DNA of 9,408 bases from Tannerella sp. (GTDB taxonomy: Bacteria; Bacteroidota; Bacteroidia; Bacteroidales; Tannerellaceae), in the NCBI GenBank assembly GCA_031288935.1, contig JAITQL010000206.1, positions 1 to 9,408 on the forward strand, given 5' to 3'. The first letter of the stretch is position 1; each line of letters opens with the position of its first letter. The notes under the pieces were generated by a model. That model searched no databases. It was not told the DNA's origin and saw only the letters and a program-made list of their open reading frames with translations. Of the stretch, positions 1 to 6,821 are shown piece by piece. A program made the translations under genes and the position numbers.

Positions 1-2
1 CG

Positions 3-518
3 GCAAGACTGAAAATCAACCGGCAGATTCGCCGGGACGGTACATATCCACGGAAAACAGGCGGCACGCTCCATAAATCCCTTAACCGTGCATCAAAAAC
101 GGTCATTCGCAAACCGGAAACCGTGATGGGTAAACCGGACATCCATACTTGCCCGCTAAAGACGCCTCCCCGTTTATTAAAAACTTTCATTCATTCGCCC
201 AAGTCCGTTCAAAAACGCTTCGGGATGCCTGCAACAGGTTTCGGAACCGCAAATAACAGTCCCGGATACATGATTCGCATATCCGGGTATGCCATTCGCG
301 TGCCCGGAAATAGCGCTCGCATGACCGGGAATATAACCGGCGTGCCCGGAAACGCCACTCGCGTGCCCGGAAATATGACTGGCGTGCCCGGAAACGCCAC
401 CGGCGTGCCCGGGAATATGAACGGCGTGCCCGGGTACGCCGCTTGCGTACCCGGAAATATAACCGGCGTGCCCGGAAACGCCGGTCGCGTACCCGGATAC
501 ATGAATGGCATATCCTGA
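3..518 (+). CDS. Possible repeat-bearing reading frame, open at left edge (doubtful gene)
   Basis: This frame is open from the left edge to a TGA at 516-518, 171 codons. The only good in-window starts are GTG at 123 and ATG at 126. The first 85 or so codons are basic and match no family I know. From 261 on the frame reads the 21-bp array as a seven-residue repeat, PGN-M-T-G-V alternating with PGN-A-T-R-V. I see no signal peptide, membrane segment or clear ribosome binding site. Because 21 is a multiple of three, the array is also open on the minus strand (209-511, FPGT repeats), so openness here is weak evidence of coding. It may be the tail of a gene starting outside the window, or a chance frame. 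I favour non-coding. Confidence 0.2.
   Translation, partial: ARLKINRQIRRDGTYPRKTGGTLHKSLNRASKTVIRKPETVMGKPDIHTCPLKTPPRLLKTFIHSPKSVQKRFGMPATGFGTANNSPGYMIRISGYAIRVPGNSARMTGNITGVPGNATRVPGNMTGVPGNATGVPGNMNGVPGYAACVPGNITGVPGNAGRVPGYMNGIS
261..512. repeat. Left 21-bp tandem array, 12 units with 42-bp higher-order pattern
   Basis: Twelve head-to-tail 21-bp units begin at 261, 282, 303, 324, 345, 366, 387, 408, 429, 450, 471 and 492. A decayed thirteenth may lie at 513-533. A typical unit begins CCCGGAAATATGAC and ends CGGCGTG. The edge units (261-323 and 492-512) are the most diverged, as expected of an ageing array. Central triplets alternate between ATG/ATA and GCC from the unit at 324 onward, so the true repeat may be a 42-bp dimer. 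Unit junctions are GC-rich: CCGGC, a GT centre, then GCCCGG, an imperfect dyad with one bulged C. There are no unique spacers, so this is not CRISPR. Differences include transversions, such as A/T at unit position 7 and C/G at position 16. Confidence 0.93.
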
Positions 519-927
519 AATACGGATCGGAATCCCGAAACTTTAATGGATGGTTTTGAATGGATTAAGCATGTTTCTTTGTATAGCTGTACTGTTTTCG
601 GAGATATGAACGGCGGTCTGTTCTCCGCAGATTGCGCTGTACCGACCCTGCGGTTATGAAGTTCGGATTTTTCAAGTTTCCTTTAAATTTCCAGCCTGTC
701 TGTTGCGGACAGGCAGTTAAACGAAGTGATGTTTGCTGCCGGACAGTTGTTGATCCGGGATAAAAACGGGAAGATGAATGTTTGCGGGCAAACGGGAAGC
801 CGTAGGATGTGAACCGGTAAAGACCGTGCGTTTTTCTTCCACCGTATCGCCAACGGTTTTTCATAGCGCCTCAAAAAAAGTGTTCGCCTCCCAAACGCAG
901 GTTTTCGCGCGGTAATCACGCGCTGTC
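519..927. other. Stretch with no recognisable gene; contains inverted repeats
   Basis: No reading frame here matches a family I know. Two overlapping minus-strand frames (565-864 and 683-979) give basic sequences of about 98 residues without recognisable motifs, and look fortuitous. Structure is visible: a perfect 7-bp stem, GCCTGTC (694-700) with GACAGGC (708-714); a short palindrome, GTTTGC-GG-GCAAAC (780-793); and a 5-bp stem, GCGCG (907-911) with CGCGC (919-923). It could be decayed gene or mobile-element sequence, or the downstream region of the antiporter transcript. I see no tRNA or rRNA in it. Confidence 0.5.
694..714. repeat. Perfect 7-bp stem with 7-nt loop
   Basis: GCCTGTC at 694-700 is the exact reverse complement of GACAGGC at 708-714, around a seven-base loop. 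No T-run follows on either strand, so it is not a canonical intrinsic terminator. It could fold in a read-through transcript of the antiporter gene (minus strand) or mark an old element end. Its role is unknown. Confidence 0.5.
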
Positions 928-998
928 TTGAGACGGATGTGGCCGGCGAGTTGCAAAAAACGGGCTTCCATCCATGCAACTCACTGGTTCCGTCTCAA
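928..998. repeat. Nested inverted repeat spanning the antiporter stop codon
   Basis: Outer arms TTGAGACGGA (928-937) and TCCGTCTCAA (989-998) are perfect 10-bp complements. Inside them, GAGTTGC (948-954) and GCAACTC (976-982) are perfect 7-bp complements around a 21-base loop. The antiporter stop codon (981-983) and its last codons lie within the structure. In RNA of either strand this would fold as a long interrupted hairpin. It is placed where a terminator or 3'-end stabiliser of the minus-strand gene would be, but no U-tract follows. It could also be the remnant of a small inverted-repeat element. Confidence 0.6.
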
Positions 999-2501
999 AC
1001 GGTAATTTTTTATTTCCAGGTTTTTATACGTTTCAATCAGGGCATTTTCGTCGTTGGTGATGATCAGTAATTTATCGCCGGGATGCAATTCCGTGTTTCC
1101 TTTCGGAATGAAATACAGCGCGTCCCGTTTCACCATTACCGCCAGCGTGTGATTGGGCAAGGGAATATCCATCAGGCGGTTTCCATTCGCCAAAATATGC
1201 TTGTTCAAGACGATTTCCGTCATTGTGGACTTGATGTCTTCGGAAAACTCCACGTCGAAATCCTGAAGAAGACTTTTGTCCTCGCCCGTATGCGCCAAAC
1301 GCAGCCAGCTGGCAAACCGGGTCAGCGTAGTTCCCTGCACCAGCAGGGAAAGCAGCGTAATGAAAAAGACAATGTTGAATATCAAATGGGCATTTTCCAA
1401 ACCGGCGGCCAAAGGCAAAATGGCAAAGATGATCGGCACGGCGCCCCGCAGACCTACCCAGGAAATAAAAAGTTTTTCTCTAAATTCCATCCGGCGAAAA
1501 GGAAGCAGGGAAATGAAAACGGACAGGGGTCGCGAACCGAGAATCATAAACGAACCGATAATTATGCCGATCAACGCTACCGGCCAAAGCTCTTTCGGAT
1601 TGATCAGCAACCCCAGCGTGAGGAACATGATCATCTGACTGATCCACGCCAGTCCGTCGAAAAACCGGATGGAAGAACGCTTGTGCACAATCCGGGCATT
1701 ACCGATGATCAAACCGCCGATATAGACCGCCAGATAACCGTTGCCTTTCAAAAAATGCGTGGCCGAAAAAATAAATATTCCGCAGGTAAAAATCAGTATC
1801 GGATAAAGCGAATCGTTATCCAGACTGATTTTATTGATCGTTTTCACGGCTATTTTCCCGAACAGAAATCCGGCAAAGCCGCCGATAACGAATTGCAGGA
1901 AAAAGTCGAACACGGCTTTTCCGTATTCCGTATTGCCGTCTCCGGAGGCGCTTATCAACTGGATTAAAATAACGGTCAGCATATAAGCCATCGGGTCGTT
2001 GCTACCGCTTTCCAGTTCCAGCAAGGGACGCAATTTGTTTTTCAACCGCACCCCTTTTCCCCGCAAAATGGAAAACACCGACGCCGAATCGGTAGACGAC
2101 ATGACCGAGGCCAGCAATAAAGATTCCAGAAAAGACAGGTGAATGGACGGGAAACAGTATCCGGCCACACAGTAAATGAAAATCCCGGTAAAAAGAGCCA
2201 TCAGCAGCACGCCGACAGTCGACAGGATGATCCCTTGTCCGGCAACGGGTTTAATATCTTCATATTTTGTCCCCAACCCTCCCGAAAACAAAATAATACA
2301 AAGTGCAATCGTCCCGATTGCCTGTGCAACGGTATAATTTTGAAATTCAAAGCCCAAACCGTCCGTACCGAATAACATTCCAATTCCCAGGAAAAGTACC
2401 AAAACCGGAACGCCGAAACGCGCGCCAGCTTTGGTGGCAAACAGACTGATCAGGAAAAGAACAGATAAAAATAACAGGAGAAACTCTATGCTTAATGACA
2501 C
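981..2501 (-). CDS. nhaP2: Potassium/proton antiporter, CPA1 family with RCK_C domain (NhaP2/CvrA type)
   Basis: This encodes 506 residues, a normal length for NhaP2/CvrA cation:proton antiporters of the inner membrane, which exchange K+ or Na+ for H+. Residues 1-400 are about a dozen hydrophobic segments beginning with IEFLLLFLSVLFLISLF. Family motifs seen are SSTDSASVFSIL near 135-146, ESGSNDP at 164-170 (the ND pair expected to bind cation and proton), and GLRGAVPI at 350-357. A soluble region at about 413-495 (VEFSEDIKSTMTE through GDKLLIITND) fits an RCK_C/TrkA-C regulatory domain. The start is GTG at 2501; no Shine-Dalgarno is evident, but a TAGCTTTG -7 box lies 21 bases upstream. The gene is transcribed away from the helicase and has no operon partner here. 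Ion specificity cannot be read from sequence. Confidence 0.93.
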   Translation of the reverse strand: MSLSIEFLLLFLSVLFLISLFATKAGARFGVPVLVLFLGIGMLFGTDGLGFEFQNYTVAQAIGTIALCIILFSGGLGTKYEDIKPVAGQGIILSTVGVLLMALFTGIFIYCVAGYCFPSIHLSFLESLLLASVMSSTDSASVFSILRGKGVRLKNKLRPLLELESGSNDPMAYMLTVILIQLISASGDGNTEYGKAVFDFFLQFVIGGFAGFLFGKIAVKTINKISLDNDSLYPILIFTCGIFIFSATHFLKGNGYLAVYIGGLIIGNARIVHKRSSIRFFDGLAWISQMIMFLTLGLLINPKELWPVALIGIIIGSFMILGSRPLSVFISLLPFRRMEFREKLFISWVGLRGAVPIIFAILPLAAGLENAHLIFNIVFFITLLSLLVQGTTLTRFASWLRLAHTGEDKSLLQDFDVEFSEDIKSTMTEIVLNKHILANGNRLMDIPLPNHTLAVMVKRDALYFIPKGNTELHPGDKLLIITNDENALIETYKNLEIKNYRLRRNQ

Positions 2502-2521
2502 CTTGACTGATTTTTTTCTTG

Positions 2522-2529
2522 CAAAGCTA
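2522..2529 (-). promoter_or_regulatory. Candidate Bacteroidetes -7 box for the antiporter gene
   Basis: Read on the minus strand this is TAGCTTTG, an exact match to the Bacteroidetes sigma-ABfr -7 consensus TAnnTTTG. It would place transcription start near 2516 and give a leader of about 15 bases before the GTG at 2501. A -33 TTTG at standard spacing is not evident, so the call rests on the -7 box and its position. Confidence 0.45.
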
Positions 2530-2699
2530 ATAAAAAAACCCTTGTTTTCCTCATTCCGGCTGCGATAATTGCCTGACTTTGTTTCAGCCTGACATTGTAT
2601 TTGGCCGGCGACTTCCCGAATATCCGCCGAATCCCGTCCTGTCCCGACAGACCCTGGCCGTTGGCTGTCCGACCGTTGTATTCCTGCGTGACAAAGGCG

Positions 2700-2850
2700 T
2701 TTTTGGTGCCACGACCGGAGAAATAAAAGATAATCGCATCATTCGCAAGCTCCTTTTAAAGATTAGATGCCGTCAAGCGTTGTTGGGTAAATTGTATGCG
2801 GATAAGGGTTATATATCCTCATCTTATGTCCGGTTGTATGTGAATCCCCC
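2700..2850 (+). pseudogene. Relic of a DDE transposase, probably IS982-like
   Basis: In the frame open from 2579 to 2953 (TTG start, no known N-terminus), residues encoded at about 2787-2829 read LGKLYADKGYISS. This strongly resembles the GKLxxDKGYIS block of IS982-family transposases, which contains a catalytic Asp. Just upstream, DNRIIRKLLLKI may correspond to the DDRxPxK region that precedes it in that family. The similarity stops at about 2850, where the frame runs into proline- and leucine-rich sequence and then the helicase promoter. Nothing before about 2700 resembles the transposase N-terminus, and I see no terminal inverted repeats or target duplications. I read it as a short, decayed IS fragment. 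Another IS4/IS5-superfamily origin is possible. Confidence 0.45.
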
Positions 2851-2902
2851 CCTCGAATCCTTGAATTTTTTGCATTTGCTGCGAAATCTGCATTTAATTG
2901 TG

Positions 2903-2910
2903 TACCTTTG
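2903..2910 (+). promoter_or_regulatory. Candidate Bacteroidetes -7 box for the helicase gene
   Basis: TACCTTTG followed by CGG is an exact TAnnTTTG match, about 30 bases upstream of the proposed TTG start at 2940. A TTTG at 2875-2878 could serve as the -33 element, but the 24-base gap exceeds the usual 19-21. The AT-rich leader (about 2917-2939) has no Shine-Dalgarno, as is common in this phylum. Confidence 0.5.
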
Positions 2911-2939
2911 CGGCCTCATATCTATATATAAAACAAGTT

Positions 2940-4697
2940 TTGAAGACATTTGAAGAATTAGGGATTGCCGCACCGATGTTGCAGGCCATCCGCGAAATGG
3001 GTTATGAAGTCCCCATGCCGGTACAGGAGGAAGTGATTCCGCTGCTGCTGGGAAACGACAACGACGTCATCGCCCTGGCACAAACGGGCACCGGCAAAAC
3101 AGCCGCGTACGGACTACCTCTCTTGCAGAAAATCGACCCGTCACAAACGTATCCGCAGGCGCTGGTGCTTTGCCCGACGCGCGAACTGTGTCTGCAAATA
3201 GCGGGCGATCTGAACGATTATTCCAAGTATCTGAGCGGCGTGCAGGTATTGCCCGTGTATGGCGGTTCAAGCATAGACAGTCAAATTAAAACCCTCCGGA
3301 AGGGTGTGCACGTCGTGGTTGCCACGCCGGGAAGGCTGATCGACTTGCTGACGCGCCGCACCGTTGACTTGAGCGGGATTAAAAACGTGGTGCTGGACGA
3401 GGCGGACGAGATGCTGAACATGGGTTTCACGGACAGTATCAATGCCATCCTGGCCGAGGTGCCGCTGTCGCGCAACATGCTGCTTTTCTCGGCTACCATG
3501 CCGCAGGAGATTGCCAAAATTACAAAAAAATACATGCGTACGCCGAAGGAAATCGTCATCGGCCGTAAAAACGAAGGCAACGAGAACATCCGCCATATAT
3601 ATTATATGGTGCATGCACGCGACAAGTATCTTGCTCTGAAACGGCTGGTGGACTTTTATCCGAACGTGTACGGCATCGTGTTCTGCCGCACGCGCAAAGA
3701 GACGCAGGAGATTGCCGACAAACTGATACAGGACGGCTACAATGCCGATTCGCTGCACGGCGAGCTGAGTCAGGGGCAACGCGACTACGTGATGCAGAAG
3801 TTCCGCGTGCGCAACCTGCAACTGCTGGTGGCTACGGACGTGGCGGCGCGCGGACTGGATGTGGACGACCTGACACACGTCTTCCACTACGGCCTGCCCG
3901 ACGAGCCGGAATCGTACACGCACCGCAGCGGACGGACGGGACGCGCCGGTAAAACGGGGATTTCCATCTCCATCTGCCATATCAAGGAAAAGGGAAAACT
4001 GCGCGACATCAGCAGAATCATCAACAAAACGTTTGAAAAGGGCGCCCTTCCCACCGGCAAGGACATTTGCGAAAAACAACTTTTCAACCTGGTCGACCAG
4101 ATCGAAAAAGTCAAAGTCAACGAAGAGGAAATCGCCTCGCTCATGCCCTCCGTCTTCCGCAAGCTCGAATGGCTCGAAAAGGAAGACATCATCAAGCGGC
4201 TGATAGCGCTGGAGTTTAACCGGATGATCGATTATTACCGGGATGCGGATGAAATCGAAGTGGTGGACGAATCCGCCGGCCGCCACCAGGCTGCCGACCG
4301 GAACGACCGGAATGACCGGAACGCCGCCCGCTATTCCTTCAAAGCCGAGGACGGCTACAAACGCCTTTCCCTGAACTTCGGGAAAGCCGACGGCATGTTT
4401 GCCGGCCAGATGATCGAACTGATCAACCGCTGCGTGCCGGGCAAGGTGCAGATCGGGCGGATCGACCTGCGCGACACGTGTTCTTTCTTTGAGGTGGAAA
4501 AGGGAGCCGCCCAGCGCGTTATGGATCGAATGAACAAGTTCGAGGTGGACGGACGCACCATCGCGGTGGACGTGGTGCAGGAAGAAAGAAACCGGAAAGG
4601 CCGGGGCGCTCCGAAATGGGACCGTCAGGGTGAAAAACCCTGGCAGCGTGCTTCTTCCGGCCGTACGGAATACAGGAAAAAGAAAACTTCTGCATAA
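2940..4697 (+). CDS. deaD: DEAD-box ATP-dependent RNA helicase, DeaD/CsdA type with C-terminal RNA-binding domain
   Basis: This is a cytoplasmic ATP-dependent RNA-unwinding enzyme of the type used in ribosome assembly, cold adaptation and mRNA remodelling. I chose TTG at 2940, giving 585 residues beginning MKTFEELG, because this matches how Bacteroidetes homologues begin. The frame extends 14 codons further upstream, but that part overlaps the -7 promoter box. Motifs: Q-motif region about 3-34, Walker A AQTGTGKT 47-54, PTRELCLQ 79-86, DEAD 153-156, SAT 184-186, VATDVAARGLDV 297-308, HRSGRTGR 328-335. Residues about 471-547 (YKRLSLNFGKADGMFAGQMI onward) fit the DbpA/CsdA RNA-binding fold. The last 37 residues are a basic, presumably RNA-contacting tail. 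A DRN x3 linker lies at 453-461. The DeaD family is clear; the RNA target is not. Confidence 0.95.
   Translation: MKTFEELGIAAPMLQAIREMGYEVPMPVQEEVIPLLLGNDNDVIALAQTGTGKTAAYGLPLLQKIDPSQTYPQALVLCPTRELCLQIAGDLNDYSKYLSGVQVLPVYGGSSIDSQIKTLRKGVHVVVATPGRLIDLLTRRTVDLSGIKNVVLDEADEMLNMGFTDSINAILAEVPLSRNMLLFSATMPQEIAKITKKYMRTPKEIVIGRKNEGNENIRHIYYMVHARDKYLALKRLVDFYPNVYGIVFCRTRKETQEIADKLIQDGYNADSLHGELSQGQRDYVMQKFRVRNLQLLVATDVAARGLDVDDLTHVFHYGLPDEPESYTHRSGRTGRAGKTGISISICHIKEKGKLRDISRIINKTFEKGALPTGKDICEKQLFNLVDQIEKVKVNEEEIASLMPSVFRKLEWLEKEDIIKRLIALEFNRMIDYYRDADEIEVVDESAGRHQAADRNDRNDRNAARYSFKAEDGYKRLSLNFGKADGMFAGQMIELINRCVPGKVQIGRIDLRDTCSFFEVEKGAAQRVMDRMNKFEVDGRTIAVDVVQEERNRKGRGAPKWDRQGEKPWQRASSGRTEYRKKKTSA
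4296..4322 (+). repeat. Three-copy 9-bp in-frame repeat in the helicase linker
   Basis: GACCGGAAC, GACCGGAAT and GACCGGAAC lie head to tail and encode Asp-Arg-Asn three times, in the flexible linker between the helicase core and the RNA-binding domain. Copy-number change here would alter linker length without shifting the frame. Confidence 0.85.
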
Positions 4698-4738
4698 GTT
4701 TCAGGCCTTTTTTTGATACTTGAACGGTCTTTCTTTTG

Positions 4739-4746
4739 TACTTTTG
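4739..4746 (+). promoter_or_regulatory. Candidate Bacteroidetes -7 box for metG
   Basis: TACTTTTG matches TAnnTTTG exactly and lies 23 bases before the metG ATG at 4770. It would give a leader of about 17 bases. TTTG at 4712-4715 is a possible -33 element, but its 23-base gap is slightly long. The sequence AAATGGAAAAATGAAC at the start provides a weak GGAAA ribosome site. It also contains a three-codon ATG-GAA-AAA-TGA mini-frame (4762-4773) that overlaps the metG start codon. Confidence 0.5.
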
Positions 4747-4769
4747 TCACCGAAACATAAAATGGAAAA

Positions 4770-6815
4770 ATGAACACGCAACCCTATAAAAGAACATTGA
4801 TAACAACTGCATTGCCCTATGCCAACGGGCCGGTGCATATCGGTCATCTGGCAGGCGTTTATGTGCCTGCCGACATTTATGCGCGGTATCTCCGGCTGAA
4901 GGGAGAGGAGGTTTTACTGATCGGAGGATCGGACGAACACGGCGTCCCCATCACCCTGCGGGCGAAAAGGGAAGGCGTCACGCCGCAGAACATCGTAGAC
5001 CGTTTTCACGGGATCATAAAAAAGTCGTTCGCGGATTTCGGAATCACGTTCGACATCTACTCGCGCACCACGTCGGAAGTGCATCACCGCACCGCTTCGG
5101 ACTTTTTCCGTACGCTCCACGAAAAGGGCGTATTCATCGAAAAAACAAGCGAACAGTACTACGACGAGGAGGCGAAACAGTTTCTGGCCGACCGCTATAT
5201 TACGGGGACGTGTCCGCACTGCGGAAACGAACACGCCTATGGCGACCAGTGCGAAGCGTGCGGAACGTCGCTAAGTCCGACCGACCTGGTCAATCCCAAA
5301 TCCGTAATCAGCGGCAGCGCGCCCGTCATGCGCGACACGAAACACTGGTATCTGCCCCTGGATCGGTACGAGCCTTTCCTGCGCCGGTGGATTCTGGAGG
5401 AACATACGGAATGGAAGCCGAACGTGTACGGCCAGTGCAAGAGCTGGCTGGACATGGGTTTGCAGCCGCGCGCCGTCAGCCGCGACCTGGACTGGGGCAT
5501 CCCCGTGCCCGTCGAAGGCGCCGGGGGCAAAGTCCTTTACGTCTGGTTCGACGCGCCGATCGGATACATTTCCAATACCAGGGAACTGTTGCCCGACAGC
5601 TGGGAAACGTGGTGGAAAGATCCCGAAACCAAAATCGTGCACTTCATCGGGAAGGACAACATCGTCTTCCATTGCATCGTTTTCCCGACCATGCTCAAGG
5701 CCGAAGGCTCGTTTAACCTGCCCGAAAACGTGCCGGCCAACGAGTTCCTGAACCTCGAGAACGACAAAATATCCACTTCGCGCAACTGGGCGGTGTGGCT
5801 GCACGAATATCTGGAGGAGATGCCCGGCAAGCAGGACGTGCTGCGGTACGTGCTGACGGCCAACGCGCCCGAAACGAAAGACAACGACTTTACGTGGAAG
5901 GACTTTCAGGCGCGCAACAACAACGAACTGGTGGCCATTCTGGGGAATTTCGTCAACCGGGCGCTGGTGCTGACCGGCAAATATTTCGAGAACCGCGTGC
6001 CTGCGTGCGGCGAGCTGACGGAGTATGACCGCCGGACGTTGCAGGAGATTGCGGATGTAAAAGCCGGTGTGGAACGGTTGCTGGATACGTATCACTTCCG
6101 CGACGCGCAGAAGGAAGCGATGAATCTGGCGCGGATCGGAAACAAATACCTGGCGGATACCGAACCGTGGAAGCTGGCCAAAACCGGTCTGCCGCGCGTC
6201 GCCACCATCCTGAACATCGCGTTGCAGATCACGGCCAATTTGTCGATTGCCTTCGAGCCGTTCCTGCCGTTCAGCATGAAGAAACTGAATGGCATGTTGA
6301 ACATCGAACGGCTGGACTGGAACCGCCTGGGCGCAGTCGACCTGCTGGAGGCCGGTCATGCGCTGGGACAGGCGGAGCTGCTCTTTGAAAAGATCGACGA
6401 CGGGGTGATCGAACGGCAGGTGCAGAAACTGCTGGATACGAAGAAGAGCAACGAGTGTGCAGCGGCTGCCCGGGCAAAGCCGGTGCGCGAAACCGTTTCG
6501 TTCGATGATTTTGCCAAACTGGACATCCGCGTCGGCGCCGTGCTGGAATGCACGAAGGTGCCGAAGGCCGACAAGCTGCTTCAACTCAAGATCGACGACG
6601 GCCTGGGCGGTCGCACGATCGTGTCGGGCATCGCCAACTGTTACGCGCCGGAAGAACTGGTAGGCAAGCAGGTTTGTTTCATCGCCAATCTGGCGCCCCG
6701 TCAACTGAAGGGTATTGCTTCCGAAGGGATGATTCTTTCGGCGGAAGATGCGGACGGACGGCTGGCCGTCGTCATACCGGACGGACAGGTGAATCCGGGC
6801 AGTGAAGTAAAGTAA
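4770..6815 (+). CDS. metG: Methionyl-tRNA synthetase with C-terminal tRNA-binding domain
   Basis: This enzyme charges tRNA-Met with methionine using ATP in the cytoplasm, an essential step for initiation and elongation. It has 681 residues, the length of the long form carrying an appended tRNA-binding domain. The class I signatures are HIGH at 23-26 and KISTS at 333-337, a KMSKS variant. A single zinc knuckle has Cys148, 151, 161 and 164 (CPHC, then CEAC). The anticodon-binding helical domain follows ([20 protein letters not shown] at 376-395). Residues about 577-681 ([20 protein letters not shown] onward) form the EMAP-II/Trbp111-like OB fold, which in homologues dimerises and grips tRNA. 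The ATG at 4770 is well placed behind a promoter. Only 6 bases separate it from the sugar aminotransferase, so the genes probably share a transcript. Confidence 0.98.
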   Translation: MNTQPYKRTLITTALPYANGPVHIGHLAGVYVPADIYARYLRLKGEEVLLIGGSDEHGVPITLRAKREGVTPQNIVDRFHGIIKKSFADFGITFDIYSRTTSEVHHRTASDFFRTLHEKGVFIEKTSEQYYDEEAKQFLADRYITGTCPHCGNEHAYGDQCEACGTSLSPTDLVNPKSVISGSAPVMRDTKHWYLPLDRYEPFLRRWILEEHTEWKPNVYGQCKSWLDMGLQPRAVSRDLDWGIPVPVEGAGGKVLYVWFDAPIGYISNTRELLPDSWETWWKDPETKIVHFIGKDNIVFHCIVFPTMLKAEGSFNLPENVPANEFLNLENDKISTSRNWAVWLHEYLEEMPGKQDVLRYVLTANAPETKDNDFTWKDFQARNNNELVAILGNFVNRALVLTGKYFENRVPACGELTEYDRRTLQEIADVKAGVERLLDTYHFRDAQKEAMNLARIGNKYLADTEPWKLAKTGLPRVATILNIALQITANLSIAFEPFLPFSMKKLNGMLNIERLDWNRLGAVDLLEAGHALGQAELLFEKIDDGVIERQVQKLLDTKKSNECAAAARAKPVRETVSFDDFAKLDIRVGAVLECTKVPKADKLLQLKIDDGLGGRTIVSGIANCYAPEELVGKQVCFIANLAPRQLKGIASEGMILSAEDADGRLAVVIPDGQVNPGSEVK

Positions 6816-6816
6816 A

Positions 6817-6821
6817 GGGGG
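6817..6821 (+). promoter_or_regulatory. G-rich ribosome binding site that bears on the wbpE start
   Basis: AAAGGGGG directly follows the metG stop. It abuts the ATG at 6822 with no spacing, but sits 6 bases before a second in-frame ATG at 6828. If Shine-Dalgarno pairing is used, 6828 is the better start and the protein begins MHIQMVDLQ. Homologues begin close to the MVDL sequence, which is compatible with either choice. Confidence 0.4.

Noticed and set aside
261..512. CRISPR array
   Set aside because: Units are contiguous 21-mers with no unique spacers and no cas genes nearby. The same applies to 9036-9308.
565..979. Two overlapping minus-strand frames of about 98 codons
   Set aside because: No recognisable motifs, they overlap each other in different frames, and 683-979 crosses the nested inverted repeat.
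1083..1967. Plus-strand frame (294 codons) opposite the antiporter
   Set aside because: It is antisense to the antiporter, including its ND motif, and has a very polar, unassignable translation.
3267..4286. Minus-strand open frame (339 codons) opposite the helicase
   Set aside because: It is antisense to conserved helicase motifs and gives a low-complexity His/Val/Arg-rich translation. It is a codon-usage shadow.
4661..4714. Intrinsic terminator after the helicase (short palindrome and a seven-T run at 4708-4714)
   Set aside because: The T-run is preceded only by the 6-bp AGGCCT palindrome, and the CCGTACGG palindrome is about 40 bases earlier inside the coding region. There is no proper stem next to the T-run.
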